21,684 nt of DNA from Hofstenia miamia (GCA_900660155.1 CABFPE010000076.1:1112031-1133714), one strand, 5' to 3'; positions 1-10,054 are shown, counted from the first letter of the stretch. Program-made: numbers and translations. Notes: generated by a model from the sequence alone, not told the origin.

Positions 1-544
1 TGTGTGCCTTACTTACGGTGTAATAAATACCAGTCACTAATCGACTTAGTTCTCACTCTCAATACGTACTGCTTTAGTGTATGAATAAGATAATGTATCA
101 CAACCTGACACTAGCTGCTGTTGCGCGAATTAAAAATATCTAATATAAAAATAGAGCAGCTTCCTACATTTAGTTAAGATACATTTACTCTAATGACTGA
201 CACGTAAAAAGGACACAACACTAGCTGCAGACAAAATAAAAGCTATAAACTACGGCAGCTTCTAGCCTACATATAGATAAAGTATAATTAACACGGTCTC
301 GTTTCGGTCTCTTATGGGTCAAATAATTTCGATCTAAAACAGCATTAATAATCAACATGCCTACGGTGGCTACCACCAGCCTTTCATGCGCTTGTTACTA
401 CATGTAATGCGATCGAGTGGTGGCTAGCTAAGCATGAGAAAAAAACATCCCTATTCCTAACCATAACCTATTTGCATGCAATTATCGAGGCTGACATCTA
501 ATAACAATCGCTCGCAAACAGCCTTCGATCGTTACACACAACGA
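1..544. other. AT-rich sequence, no gene seen
   Basis: No reading frame of interest and no RNA gene was seen in this stretch. Short words recur, such as CACTAGCTGC near 108 and 221, and TGGCTAGCTAA near 421 and again near 737. These are too short to define an element. It is the left flank of the direct-repeat element that starts at 545. Confidence 0.4.
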
Positions 545-675
545 ATGCTTAGCAATGCATTTAAGTCTAATAAATAAAACCGCGAAGCAAAGAATAAACC
601 ACTAAAGGATAAATTTCCATCATCTTTACAGCGCTTCGTTTCTATTTATATAAAATTTTATTAAACATATTTACC
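545..675 (-). repeat. Terminal direct repeat, copy 1 (131 bp)
   Basis: Matches 2729-2859 over 131 bases with one difference (A at 559 against T at 2743). The repeat contains a TATATAAA box near 648-656 that reads as TATA-like on both strands, and AATAAA-type words on both strands. These are the elements an LTR would need, but they are common in AT-rich DNA. The near identity implies recent origin or gene conversion. Confidence 0.85.
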
Positions 676-1039
676 AGATAAACAAGTACCAGTCGCAGAT
701 TGATTTCTTATTAAGTTATTTCTGCGTGGTCTACGTGGCTAGCTAAAATTAATGCCGAGCATAATGTCCACATGCGTTTTGTCAAATTCATTGCGACCAA
801 TATTTGCTTTCACAATTTGGCAAAATTATTAAATGCTAATTCTAATTGGAGTTTTACGTAGTTTTTTCTTTTTTCTTTCTTGCGAATAAATCGATTTAGT
901 AGGATTATGCTATATACCTCCCTCAGCTTGCGTTGATTTTAGAGTTGCTCTCTCTCCATGTACTAAGGTATCAGCTCATTTGGTTAGTGTTTCTGCTTTG
1001 TCGTCTTCTCAGTTGATTTGCGCAAATCTGTTTGTTTTG

Positions 1040-2668
1040 TTAGTTTCCTACTGCTTCTTTTTCTGTGGCAACTGTGTCTGCATATCTGATAGTAGTAGTT
1101 GTGATCGATGTGATTTGTCTCAGTTCTTTGATTTTCCTTGTGAATAGTGGATAGTATTTCTTATATAGTTGAAGACCTTTTAGGCTGATCATTAGCGTCA
1201 TGAGTGCATCCGCCTGGCTTGTGTGAGCTAGTTCTTCTATTAATCTACTCTCTGGGTAGAAGAATTTGAATTCAGTTAGTAGGCTTTTGGTATTTTCGAC
1301 GTGTTTATAGAAGAAGCTGATGTTGTTTTGTATGTCTTCTTCGCTTATTTCATTAGGGTTTTTTGTCCATTCTTATCATTGTGATTATTTCTATTTGTTT
1401 TGAGACGTCGTAAAATCTGTATTCTTTGTTCCACATATCTAGCCATACAAGGTCATTTACTCCTGAAAATAGTATTACGGTTTTAACGGATCTTTTTTCT
1501 ATTTCTTGTCGCATTTCCTTCAGTTGTTTGTAGATGGGTTCGCCCTCAGTATATAGATCGTACAGATTTATCTGTTCTTCTATGTAGATTCTTTCTTTGT
1601 TGTTTTCAGCTAACATTATTGCTTTTTTCTCTTTGTAAGCATCTGACGTGATTATTTTTCTTGACTTTTCTTCTGTGTTAGTGTAGGTCTTAAACTCGTG
1701 GAGGTAACCCTTTGTGACTTTCCTATCTTTGGGTAACCACCATCTGGGTAGTAGCATCAGGATTAAGATTGTTTGTGGCAGCGTGCATTTTAGTATTTTT
1801 GTTTCCACATTTTCTTCGATATTGCTGTAACTGCTGGTTGTTATCAGTGCTGTCGCCATTCCGATGGTTGCTGGGTAGTTCATTTTTGCCTCGGGTATTT
1901 TCTCCCAGAATTTTTGAGTGAGTCCCCGTCTTCTTAGGTTAGCTATTGTGTTTCCTGAGATTTCAATTTTCGAAGTTACGCATTCCAGATCGATTGCTAG
2001 TTGGTTGTAAGGTTTAAGTAGCTTGTTGATCTCTGTTTTGGTGAACGCCTCGGTGAACATGATTTTCATTGTTGCTACTGTGTGGTTTTCTTTTGATGCT
2101 TGGTAGTTTCGGTTCCTTATTTCGGTTTCATGTTCCTTGGAGATTTTTATTTCTACTAAGTACCATTCCTCCTCTGTGTCAATCCATTCAATGTTGCTGG
2201 CGGGGCTGAAGTTTCCCCATTTTTCCATATTTATTGCGTCTATTCTCTCTTTTGTTTTTGGTGACAGTATTATGTTTGCCGATGTTACCAACTCGTCCTC
2301 CAGCATCATCTCAGTTTGTGTTTTTGTCATCATTTCGAGGACTTCTACTGGTTTACTGATTCCTGCTTTGGACATTTCTTCTGCCTTTTTATGATTTTGG
2401 TGAACGAGCATTTTGGTGTTTCGCGTTTGAACCTTTCCGTTTCGCGTGCTGTTATCTGTTCTATGTTCTTTGCTTGTATTTTCTGTATTATTTCTGTTGT
2501 ATTGCTCATTTTTCTTTTGATTAGTTTGTGGGTGGTTAACCATGGTTGTTATTCTAGTTGTAGTAGTTTGGTTTCTGAGGTGGCTCTCCAGATGTATTTC
2601 CTTGTTGGCTCCTTAAATAATGATATTTCGTTGGGGCAGATGTCGGTTTTGTTTGCTATCGTTACCAT
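1040..2668 (-). pseudogene. Unrecognised K/E/I/T-rich reading frame, about 500 codons, frameshifted
   Basis: The main open frame runs from an ATG at 2543 to a stop at 1353 (396 codons). A slip in the run of A residues (- strand) just before that stop, near 1356-1362, opens another 104 codons down to TAA at 1040-1042, beginning NPNEISEEDIQ and ending EKEAVGN. At the 5' end a different frame starts at an ATG at 2668, reads 39 codons (MVTIANKTDICPNE...) and stops. It then continues open past the stop with a composition more like the rest of the protein (NTTEIIQKIQAKNIEQ) than the N/Q/T-rich start of the 396-codon frame. The original protein may therefore have started at 2668 and suffered several slips. 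The body is lysine/glutamate/isoleucine-rich, with one hydrophobic patch (TILILMLLPRWWLP) and a short mixed-charge helix-like C-terminus. I recognise no family. Gag, polymerase, nuclease and zinc-finger signatures are absent. It could be a retroelement-type, viral-derived or lineage-specific protein. The coding call rests on length alone. Confidence 0.5.
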
Positions 2669-2728
2669 AGTTATTTTACCTTACCGTGTTTCTTCGATTG
2701 TTCATGGGTTTTTCTTGTTTGTCTGGGG

Positions 2729-2859
2729 ATGCTTAGCTATGCATTTAAGTCTAATAAATAAAACCGCGAAGCAAAGAATAAACCACTAAAGGATAAATTT
2801 CCATCATCTTTACAGCGCTTCGTTTCTATTTATATAAAATTTTATTAAACATATTTACC
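2729..2859 (-). repeat. Terminal direct repeat, copy 2 (131 bp)
   Basis: Second copy of the 131-bp repeat, in the same orientation. On the - strand it lies upstream of the unrecognised reading frame, which places its TATA-like box about 150 bases before the first possible start at 2668. Its outer edge at 2859/2860 abuts the 3' end of the - strand LINE. Confidence 0.85.
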
Positions 2860-3012
2860 CAAATCAAAGCCGGCTATATTTGAACATAAAATAAGGTTAC
2901 AAGTCCATAAAAGAGCTTTACAAATTGACTAAATCACACACGAAGTTTTATAAATATTTACAAATCTAAATAAGCACTGGTACTCGTCGATGAGGAAGGT
3001 CCCATCCCGGGC

Positions 3013-6000
3013 CTAGGAACCCTTAGGCGACGCGATGCACTGAATGCAGTATGTGACTACTGGCAAAATATTAGATTTATTTACGTCGCGGAAGCTATTA
3101 AAAGTATGGGGTCTATGGGGCGAGCGGACTGGGCATTCGAAAATTAGATGTTTGGGGTTTTCATTACTGTTGTGACAGAGCCGGCATAGAGGGGACTCTA
3201 TGCGGCCTGACCTAAAATAGATATCCCTATGGATCTGTTAATATTTTATACATTAGCGTCTTATAGTATGGGGCGCATGTGGAGGACTTTACTAACGGCA
3301 TGATGGTGATGACGTGGTGAACTGGGACGTCACAGTACCGGCTAGCTTTTTCAAGGCAATTAGAGTTATCTGTAAATAAGATATGGGCGATTTGCGGGGA
3401 CTTTACGGCTGTTTTAATTTGTATTGTACGCTCTTGCTTTTGGATTACGAAATTACTAATGAAAGAGTCATTAGGGTTAGAATGATCAAACGTTATTTGG
3501 TGACTGAAATAGTTGAGCGGGCGCAGGGCAAGGCGTGTTTTAATATTAGCATTGGCGTTTATTGGGCTGACCTGGAAATGCAGGTCCTTGAGTTTCCTCA
3601 ACAATCGGGCAAAGAATGGGGAAGAGTCGCGTAAAAATATGGAATATAAATATCAGAGAGCAGGCTCTCGATTGTAGAATATTTATTATCGCGTAATAGA
3701 ATTAGAGTTGTCGAATATTGGACTGGGTGCCGCTCTTTCAGGGCAATGATGTCCCCTAGGAGCCGTAACTGCGAGAGTAATTGAATTGCTTCCAAGTTGG
3801 GGAGACTAATCCCCCCATCCTGGGGATCCCCATATAAAATTGCAGTGGGACGCGAGGTAGAACTTGGCCAGGTCGCCTCGTTCAAGGCAATTTGAATTGC
3901 CTTGTGATGGGACAGGGTATAATACCTAATAATATGGCGCAATTTGCTTCCGATGAGGGCGTTCATTGCCTTGGCTTTACCGTACAGCGAAATCTTACGA
4001 TTCCTAAGAAAGGTAAGGCAGTGAGCATTATCGGATAAAAATTTATCATTATCTAAGGCGTTATTATTATCTGTATTGAGGTGGACACCAAGAACGTCAA
4101 TAAACTGATGATTGCCAACAAAAGGCGTTCTCCAGAAAAAAAGGTCTTAGATATATTAATGCATTCGTTCGAGGTTTCCCTAAACTTATTAAGAGTGGAA
4201 AGAATATGCTCAATACTTCCCTGAGTGGTGATCATGCATGTGACGTCGTCAGCAAACGCCAGGGTCTTACACAGATAAGAGCGGGAACCTAACTGCAGGC
4301 GTAAGCCTTTGACATTATTGTTATTTCGTAACTCATTAAGGAAGGGCTCGAGAGTGAGATTAAACAGGATGCACGACAGGGGGCAACCCTGCCGTACACC
4401 CTGTCCCAACCTTATTGCATTAGTTAAATAACCGTTTATCATTATGTATGAGAAGTTATTATTATATAGGGCCCTAACAAGTTTAGTAATTATTGGCGGA
4501 AAGTTCATCCTATCTAGGACTTCGAAGAGGTACCTATGGCTGAGGCGATCGTAGGCCTTACTTAGATCTATATTAATAAGACCAATGTCTTGTTTATTGA
4601 ATCTTGACATTTCGATAACGTCCCTAATTGTTTGGATGTTGAGGTACCCTTTCCTGCCTTTGATAAACCCAGTTTGCTCTGGATGGATATATCTGTGTAT
4701 TACCCTGGAAAGTCTATTACTGACTGCGTAAGAAATGATCTTCAGGTCCATATTGAGCATAGATATAGGTCTCCATGCGGAGATGTTACTTAAATCCTTA
4801 CCCAGTTTGGGGATTAACTTAATCACAGCATTAGATATTGCGTTATGTATAAAGCCCTTAGTAAGTATGCTATTAAAAAGTATGTGGAAAGGTTTTAAGA
4901 GAAGGTTACTATATCGTTTATAGAAGGTGGAATTAAGACCGTCCAGCCCTGGAGAATTTTTTAGGTTAGCAATAGCATTGAGAATATCTGCATCTACCAG
5001 CGGTTCATTTAGTAAGGCGTAGTCAGGTGACGTCTAAGCTCGAAGCGGGTCGCTGGGCTCACAGGCGTATATATTAGCAAAGTGTTTAGAGGCTATGTCC
5101 AGTTTATCGCTGATCTTGTGCGTTAAATTTCCATTGTCGTTGATGGAAGCGGAAATGTCTGCTTTGGCAAGGGAAACCTTAACAAACGATTTGATTAGCT
5201 GAGGGTTGCCCTCATTAACCTCGTAATTGATATTATTGATGTATTCTAGCTGAGTATCTGCTAGATGCTGATACTCAGCGTTGATTTGCGACTGGATGTC
5301 GGGATTGCGCGGTAAAAAGCTATATCGGGGTTTGCCTGTATAAGGTTGAGGTAGCTATATAGGTCGTTAAGGGTCTTGCGGTGGCCAGAGGTTAGTCGTT
5401 TCTGTTTATCAATAAGAATATTGCGTATTTCTTCCCTGGTGCTGGTCCAGTCCTGTTGTATAGTATCGATATTGGAGTTTATAAAGTTGTTCGTAAGTAT
5501 AGTTATTATCTGGTCGTGACATGAATCGAGGGTTTTCTAGCTTAGACGCCAAATACCGGGTCCTGGCGGCTCAAGAAGCGCAAGGCGCGTGAGCAACGGA
5601 TCATGGTCGGAGATGTCAAGGCTCAGGACTTGGCTAGACTTTAACTGTACATTGCTGGATACAAAACAGTTATCAATACGGGACTGGTACTCATTGTTCT
5701 TAAAAGTGAATGCGTGATTATTACATGTATGTGCTGAGTCTATCAGCGAAAATGGGACAAGCAAATTTCTCTTAAAATTATGCCAGCGCGAAACAGTAAT
5801 ATTTTTTGACGCGGTCGAATTGTCTGTCTCCTACGAGATAGTGAAAGTTTGAATCTCCCCCATAATGACAGCACGTGGGTGATTCTTAATAATGAACTTG
5901 CGGATACTGCGAACAGTATCCTTGTGTTCCGACCTGCTGAGGTAGTAATTAATGTACATGTTATTATTGGGGTCCCTAAAAATTTGAAAATGACTGTCCA

Positions 6001-6265
6001 TGTGGACTACTTGTATATCAAAGCTATTAGCAATAAGTGTAATGAGGCCACCCTTCGAGTGACCTAACCTAGGTTGGCAAATCGCCTTAACATTATAATG
6101 ATTAAATAAGGACTGGCTGCCATCGGGGAGAGATTCAAGCTTCGTCTCTTGTAGGAAAGCAAGAGAGATGTTATGATGCTTAACAGCAGCGTGCACTGCG
6201 TTAAGTTTATTAATGGAGCTCAGTCCATTAACGTTAAACGTGAGTACCGATTCCATATTGATCAT
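3013..6265 (-). pseudogene. LINE ORF2: APE endonuclease, reverse transcriptase, CCHC; inactivated
   Basis: The frame opens MINMESVLTFNVNGLSS. The endonuclease part shows NVNGL, LQETKLE, SKGGLITLI, MGGDSNFHY (after correcting one base near 5860), SRIDNCFVSS and the catalytic SDHDP at 5597-5611. The linker leads to SPGLDGLNSTFYKR, then the RT with GFIKGRKGYLN, INIDLSKAYDRLSH, GVRQGCPLSCILFN and the active-site FADDV at 4242-4256. FADD replaces the more usual YADD. A post-RT segment (SLYGKAKAMNALIGSKLRH ... YGDPQDGGISLPNLEA) precedes a CX2CX8HX4C cluster at 3133-3186 and the stop at 3013-3015. Frame changes lie near 5860, 5540, 4139 (a run of seven T residues on the - strand), 3620 and 3240, with a stop near 5034. 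ORF2 normally nicks the target and primes cDNA synthesis from it. This copy cannot. Confidence 0.88.
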
Positions 6266-7758
6266 TTAGACAGGAGGGGACAATAGAAGACAGGTGTGTA
6301 TAGAACAGCGTACAGTTAATTCGGGCTTCCCCCAAGCGGAAGTCCTCCCGGCTCTGGAACTTTGGGCTGGGGACTGGGAGCGGTTTGTTGGGGTTTGGGA
6401 GCAGGACGGGAAGTCGGCTGCGGCTTAGGCTGTGGTTGGGTTGGGGCCTCGACTGAGGCGACACGGGGCTTCTTGGTCTTACGGGCTGGGGTGGGGCGCG
6501 GCGATCTCTTGGCCTTGGGCTTAGGGGCAACGATAGATGGATGCTCGTCGATGAAAGAGTCGGAGAGCTCACCCTCACTACGTGCAGAGGTGATGGTGTC
6601 GGAATCAGAGAGGTCNCGGGAAGTCGGCTGCGGCTTAGGCTGTGGTTGGTCTTACGGGCTGGGGTAGGGCGCGGCGATCTCTTGGCCTTGGGCTTAGGGG
6701 CAACGATAGATGGATGCTCGTCGATGGAAGAGTCGGAGAGCTCACCCTCACTATGTGCAGAAGTGATGGTGTCGGAATCAGAGAGGACAGGAGGGGACGA
6801 AAAGACGAGAGTTCAGAAGAAGCTGAGGGAGAAGATTTAGCTTGAAGGGAGTTGAGGTCGACAGCCTCCTCGTAGAGCTCAGCTACGATCTGATGAGTCC
6901 TGATAGGCGAGTCCTGGTAAGCACCGCAGGACAGGTGACCCGCATCTTGACAGCGAGGGCAGGTGTAAAGTTCCGAGCAGTCGACTGCTACGGAGAGAGA
7001 CTTGGTGAGGTTGAAGCCACCAGTTCTTTTAGCAAAAGCAACCCAGCCGCTGAGTTGCTTTTGCTGGTAGAAGCTGGTGACCTCCACCTTAACTGAGACC
7101 ACTCACTGGTGGCTGAAACCCTTGTAAACGAGGGATCTAAGTGACTGGCTAAGCCGGAGCAGTGACTGCGTGTGTTTCCTGCGGACTCAGATAGATGGTA
7201 AACAGCTTAGGAAAGGACGGAGATGTTAAAAGAGTGTGCACGTAGTGGTTGTGCGAACCTAAGGGTTTGATAGCTCTAGACTCCGACACAGCCATCGGAG
7301 TGACGAAGAGACTGGAAGATACAAGTTGGAGTTTTTTGGAGCAAACCAGCTGAAGGCCGAAAAGATTCTTTGATGGATCGGCGGCGGATGGAATTAGGCA
7401 TTTGGAAATAGAGAATTCCTCAAATGCTGGGATGTTCTCCTTTAAAAGAAACTGATGATGGACGTCGATAGGAAATTATATCGGGCTTCAAAGTGAGCCA
7501 TGCGCTCCCGGTAATTAGAGATATGAGTCAGAGGAGATGGCAAGATGTATCTGTATACTGGGCCCACAAGTGGGACTCCTGACGCCTTAAGAGCGGGAAC
7601 CGCTGGCAGAGGGATCTCGGTTGCGGGGGCCGGGCCGGGTCAGAGGCGACCTTTGCGAAGCTAGACCTCGCGACAGAGGACGCGGCAGGTGACGGGGCGG
7701 GGCTAGGGGGTCCTAGTACGGGGGATGGGGACCTAACCTCATCATCTGAAATAGGCAT
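6266..7758 (-). pseudogene. LINE ORF1 (nucleic-acid-binding protein), frameshifted
   Basis: Starts MPISDDEVRSPSPV with a proline/serine-rich leader. After frame changes it continues through segments such as FEEFSISKCLIPSAADPSK, then GWVAFAKRTGGFNL. A zinc-knuckle-like CPRCQDAGHLSC at 6926-6961 has CX2CX4HX2C spacing, two residues shorter before the last Cys than the usual CX2CX4HX4C. Next come an acidic SDSD.TSA.SEGELSDS stretch, a basic KPKAKRSPRPTPARKTKKPR segment suited to RNA binding or nuclear entry, and a proline-rich end. The frame ends with TAA at 6266-6268, immediately before the ORF2 ATG. In LINEs ORF1 coats the element RNA and chaperones it to the target. At least three frame changes and several stops lie between 7500 and 7100. 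A partial internal duplication (6407-6786) disrupts the C-terminal part. Confidence 0.75.
6407..6786 (-). repeat. Imperfect tandem duplication in LINE ORF1, with an N at the junction
   Basis: Unit 1 (6407-6615) and unit 2 (6617-6786) both run from CGGGAAGTCGGCTGCGG to GTCGGAATCAGAGAGG. Unit 2 lacks about 35 bases that in unit 1 follow GGCTGTGGTTGG, and differs at a few scattered sites. The only ambiguous base in the window, N at 6616, falls exactly between them. The duplication therefore looks at least as likely to be a scaffold or allele join as a real tandem repeat. Confidence 0.85.
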
Positions 7759-8183
7759 TACTGCAAAAAAACAAAAATATACCCTTGTCTTTTAAGAAGA
7801 TGTGAGGTGACGAGGTATCGAAGAGGTACTCCAGAAACCCAGTTAAAATTGTAGTCCGTGGTATCCCTGGGAAGGAGCGTAGCTGGGGACCAACCACTTG
7901 TTGTTTCCACTTGAGCACTGGCTGTGGTAGCTTTTTCTGTATACTCAGATGCGCCTTCCTCTAACGACAGTACCAGGCTGCTAAAGAGAGAGCAGCAAAT
8001 AATTGTAAATATTGTTAAGTGTGAGAGTGCAACAAGGGAGACGCGTAAACAATCGCGTAGCATGGGAACGTAGTAAACACTACGGACTTTGAGAATCAAA
8101 CAAATTAAGCAAACTAAGCAGAGGCGCCTTCCTCTGCTGGAGTACTGGGCTGCGAATGAGACTGCAGCAAATTTAACTCGAAG
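7759..8183 (-). other. Undefined boundary between LINE 5' end and hAT-like gene
   Basis: One - strand frame stays open through most of this stretch (it also carries the end of the hAT-like gene), but its sequence matches nothing I know. Two similar words, GCGCCTTCCTCT at about 7951 and 8124, lie 173 bases apart. This may be LINE 5' UTR or the diverged end of the hAT-like coding region. I could not place the junction. Confidence 0.35.
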
Positions 8184-9440
8184 ATCAAAATTAACGGGAT
8201 CTTTGCCAAAGAGGCCTTTGTCAATGGAAGGCCAGTTTTTCTTGAAGCGACCAAAAATGGCAATTTGTTGTCCAGATGCAGTAAAGAAAGTGTCGAATAC
8301 GGCTGAAGCAATAATTTCAAATATATGATGCCTGCAAGCCAAGAATAGTAGGCGTTTATTCAAGGCATGGACGCCTGTATTTGTACTCGTGGTATCAAAA
8401 CATAATCCTGCAAGCCATTCAGACACATCATCCTATTCATAGATTAACTTGATAACAGCTTCTCCCATCAGGATTCCAGTTCCAGACTGCAGTTTTGGAA
8501 TTTCTAGTAGCTTTTCTGTGTCTTTTCCCAATACAACGGGCAAACGATCAGCCATTGTACCTTCATCGAATGGCATCAGCTTACCATCAAAGTGCACAAC
8601 AAGAGGTGTGTCAGGTGAAAAAGTCTTCTGAACGACTTCTCCAATTGATTTACGAACTTTTTTCGTGCTTCATAAGATGAAGTTGTTGACAGTGTCAGAT
8701 CATTTACTGGAACTCCGGCCGCTTTTAATGCAGGGCCAATGATGTGCATTGCTTCACGTGGTGTAGTCCCAATTCTGTCCAAACTAGCTGCAACTAAAGG
8801 ATCTTTTACGATACAGCGTTTATCCAACTTCAGATTCATTGACTCAGAAGTGCTTGCACTTGATGATTCAGGTTTATTAGTTTGCCTTTCAAAATATTTA
8901 TTTATGACCACGGACTCATCACTGGCAGATTCATCACCTGTTGATTGAGATGAATCATCAACATTTAGAAGCAATTCATTTGATTACCATCCGTTTTTTT
9001 CGCTTTTTGTTCCTTTTCAATTCGCATCATCTCTTTATGATGTCGTTTCTGTCGCCTTTCTTCTTGTTTGCGAAATTGCAAGTCTTCTCCAGCCATTATC
9101 ATCTGCCTTAGTCCTCGCTGATCTTCAAGAAATCTAAGGTCCTCTGGGATTTTGATAAGTTGACATACTCCTGATAGAAAGCTTTCAGAAATTTAATTCC
9201 ATTCTGTTTCTGGTTTATGGGAATGTTAGCCATGTGCCAAAACTTAAATACATCTTCAAACACATTTGAATAGCTTGTAGAAAGATCTAGTTTGTTGATC
9301 TTCAAATCATAATCCAGACGACATAATACTTGACGGTTGGTAGGTAATTGGTTGCTATCAAGTCCAGGAATCATCTCTCCCAACAACCAAATGCTGAGAG
9401 ACTGTCTTGTTTGATAACCTGCTGTAGTCACTGCACTCAT
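8184..9440 (-). pseudogene. hAT-like transposase-derived gene family, frameshifted copy
   Basis: Reading on the - strand from the ATG at 9440 gives MSAVTTAGYQTRQSLSIWLL, then LDYDLKINKLDLSTSYSNVF. After a slip near 9190 it gives IPEDLRFLEDQRGLRQM and a charged EERRQKRHHKEMMRIEKEQK helix. After a second slip near 8985 it gives DDSSQSTGDESASDESVV, DRIGTTPREAMHIIGPAL and SYEARKKF. After a third slip near 8650 it gives SIGEVVQKTFSPDTPLVVHF, DGKLMPFDEGTMADRLPVV, LEIPKLQSGTGILMGEAV, a stop at 8432-8434, then CFDTTSTNTG and FLACRHHIFEI. The VVHFDGK...LP, KL.SGTG and CFDTTS.NTG...ACRHHIFEI blocks are hallmarks of a large, mostly single-exon family found repeatedly in arthropod and other invertebrate genomes. 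I recall it as related to hAT transposases. The C-terminal third is missing. At least three frameshifts and one stop mark it as a pseudogene. Confidence 0.75.
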
Positions 9441-9736
9441 TGTTGATTTATTACTGAAAATAGAAACTTAGCTTACATAGGGAGCTAGCTTTTTGGAAGT
9501 TTAAATGATAATGATCACATTTACTCCAAATCACTACATTCTTGGACAATTTATAATATTTTTTATTGCAAAAATATTAGGCATAAACCTGCCAAACTGT
9601 TTATATCCAACAAATTGACACTATTTGTTTTTTTAAATTATCCAAACAATTTCGAAAAGAATACAAATGCAGCAAAAATATTACCCAATTAGGTAGATAA
9701 TTTCATAAACTTACCTGCTAATATATATAAAATATA

Positions 9737-9754
9737 CATGTACAATTGTACATG
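9737..9754. repeat. 18-bp perfect palindrome
   Basis: CATGTACAATTGTACATG is identical to its reverse complement. It lies in AT-rich sequence next to a TATATATA run. It may be a homodimeric protein site or chance, and nothing nearby assigns a role. Confidence 0.7.
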
Positions 9755-10054
9755 CATGCTCTTATATCTGTTATGTTATGAAGAGCTTTTTATACCTAGA
9801 ACTACATATTAGAAAATATAAATAAAGTATATGATGCAAAATTTAATCGATTTAAAACTGGATTTTGCGTAAAGTTGCGAAAATATGCAATTTTTGCATA
9901 AATAGGACGTTTTTTCCCATATCTTTAGTGGCCTTGAGCTGTCTGATAAAATGATCTGATAGACCTGAAATTTTTTTTACAAGCTTATATTAAACAGCCT
10001 CACAAAATAAAAGGGTAACCCGAACTGAATTCCAAATTTTTTTTCTGAACACCC

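Larger units (their letters stand above)
545..2859 (-). mobile_element. Putative 2.3-kb element bounded by 131-bp terminal direct repeats
   Basis: Two nearly identical 131-bp direct repeats (545-675 and 2729-2859) bracket about 2.05 kb of unique sequence. The internal + strand is strongly T/G-rich, so the - strand is A-rich, and it carries one long reading frame. The arrangement resembles a retroelement with very short LTR-like repeats, or a terminal-direct-repeat element such as the Penelope-like class. However, I see no reverse transcriptase, integrase, GIY-YIG or recombinase motif. I found no tRNA primer-binding site next to either repeat and no convincing target-site duplication outside them. 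A local 2.2-kb duplication, or a deletion between tandem copies, would leave the same pattern. The orientation is assigned from the reading frame only. Confidence 0.4.
2860..7790 (-). mobile_element. Nearly full-length, inactivated L1/Tx1-like non-LTR retrotransposon
   Basis: On the - strand the element reads ORF1 (7758 to 6266), then ORF2 (6265 to 3013), then about 150 bases of 3' UTR ending near 2860. The APE endonuclease, the RT style (RQGCPLSCILFN ... AFADDV) and a terminal CCHC place it with the two-ORF L1/Tx1-type LINEs. The region is richer in G+C than its surroundings, most strikingly in ORF1. Several frameshifts and stops, many at homopolymer runs, make it non-functional. No poly(A) tail is evident at the 2860 end. 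The 5' boundary is uncertain: sequence at 7759-8183 may be 5' UTR or the ruined end of the neighbouring hAT-like gene. Confidence 0.8.

Noticed and set aside
2137..2789. Open + strand frames with hydrophobic, Cys/Ser/Phe-rich sequence
   Set aside because: They are antisense shadows of the K/E-rich - strand frame. The T-rich strand gives apparent membrane-like sequence with no family resemblance.
545..2859. Canonical LTR retrotransposon
   Set aside because: No RT, integrase or protease motifs, no tRNA primer-binding site beside the repeats and no clear target duplication. Kept only as an unclassified direct-repeat element.
6362..7096. Gly-rich and Leu-rich + strand frames over the LINE ORF1
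   Set aside because: They are antisense to ORF1, whose - strand sense is supported by the zinc knuckle, the basic tail and the in-frame junction with ORF2.
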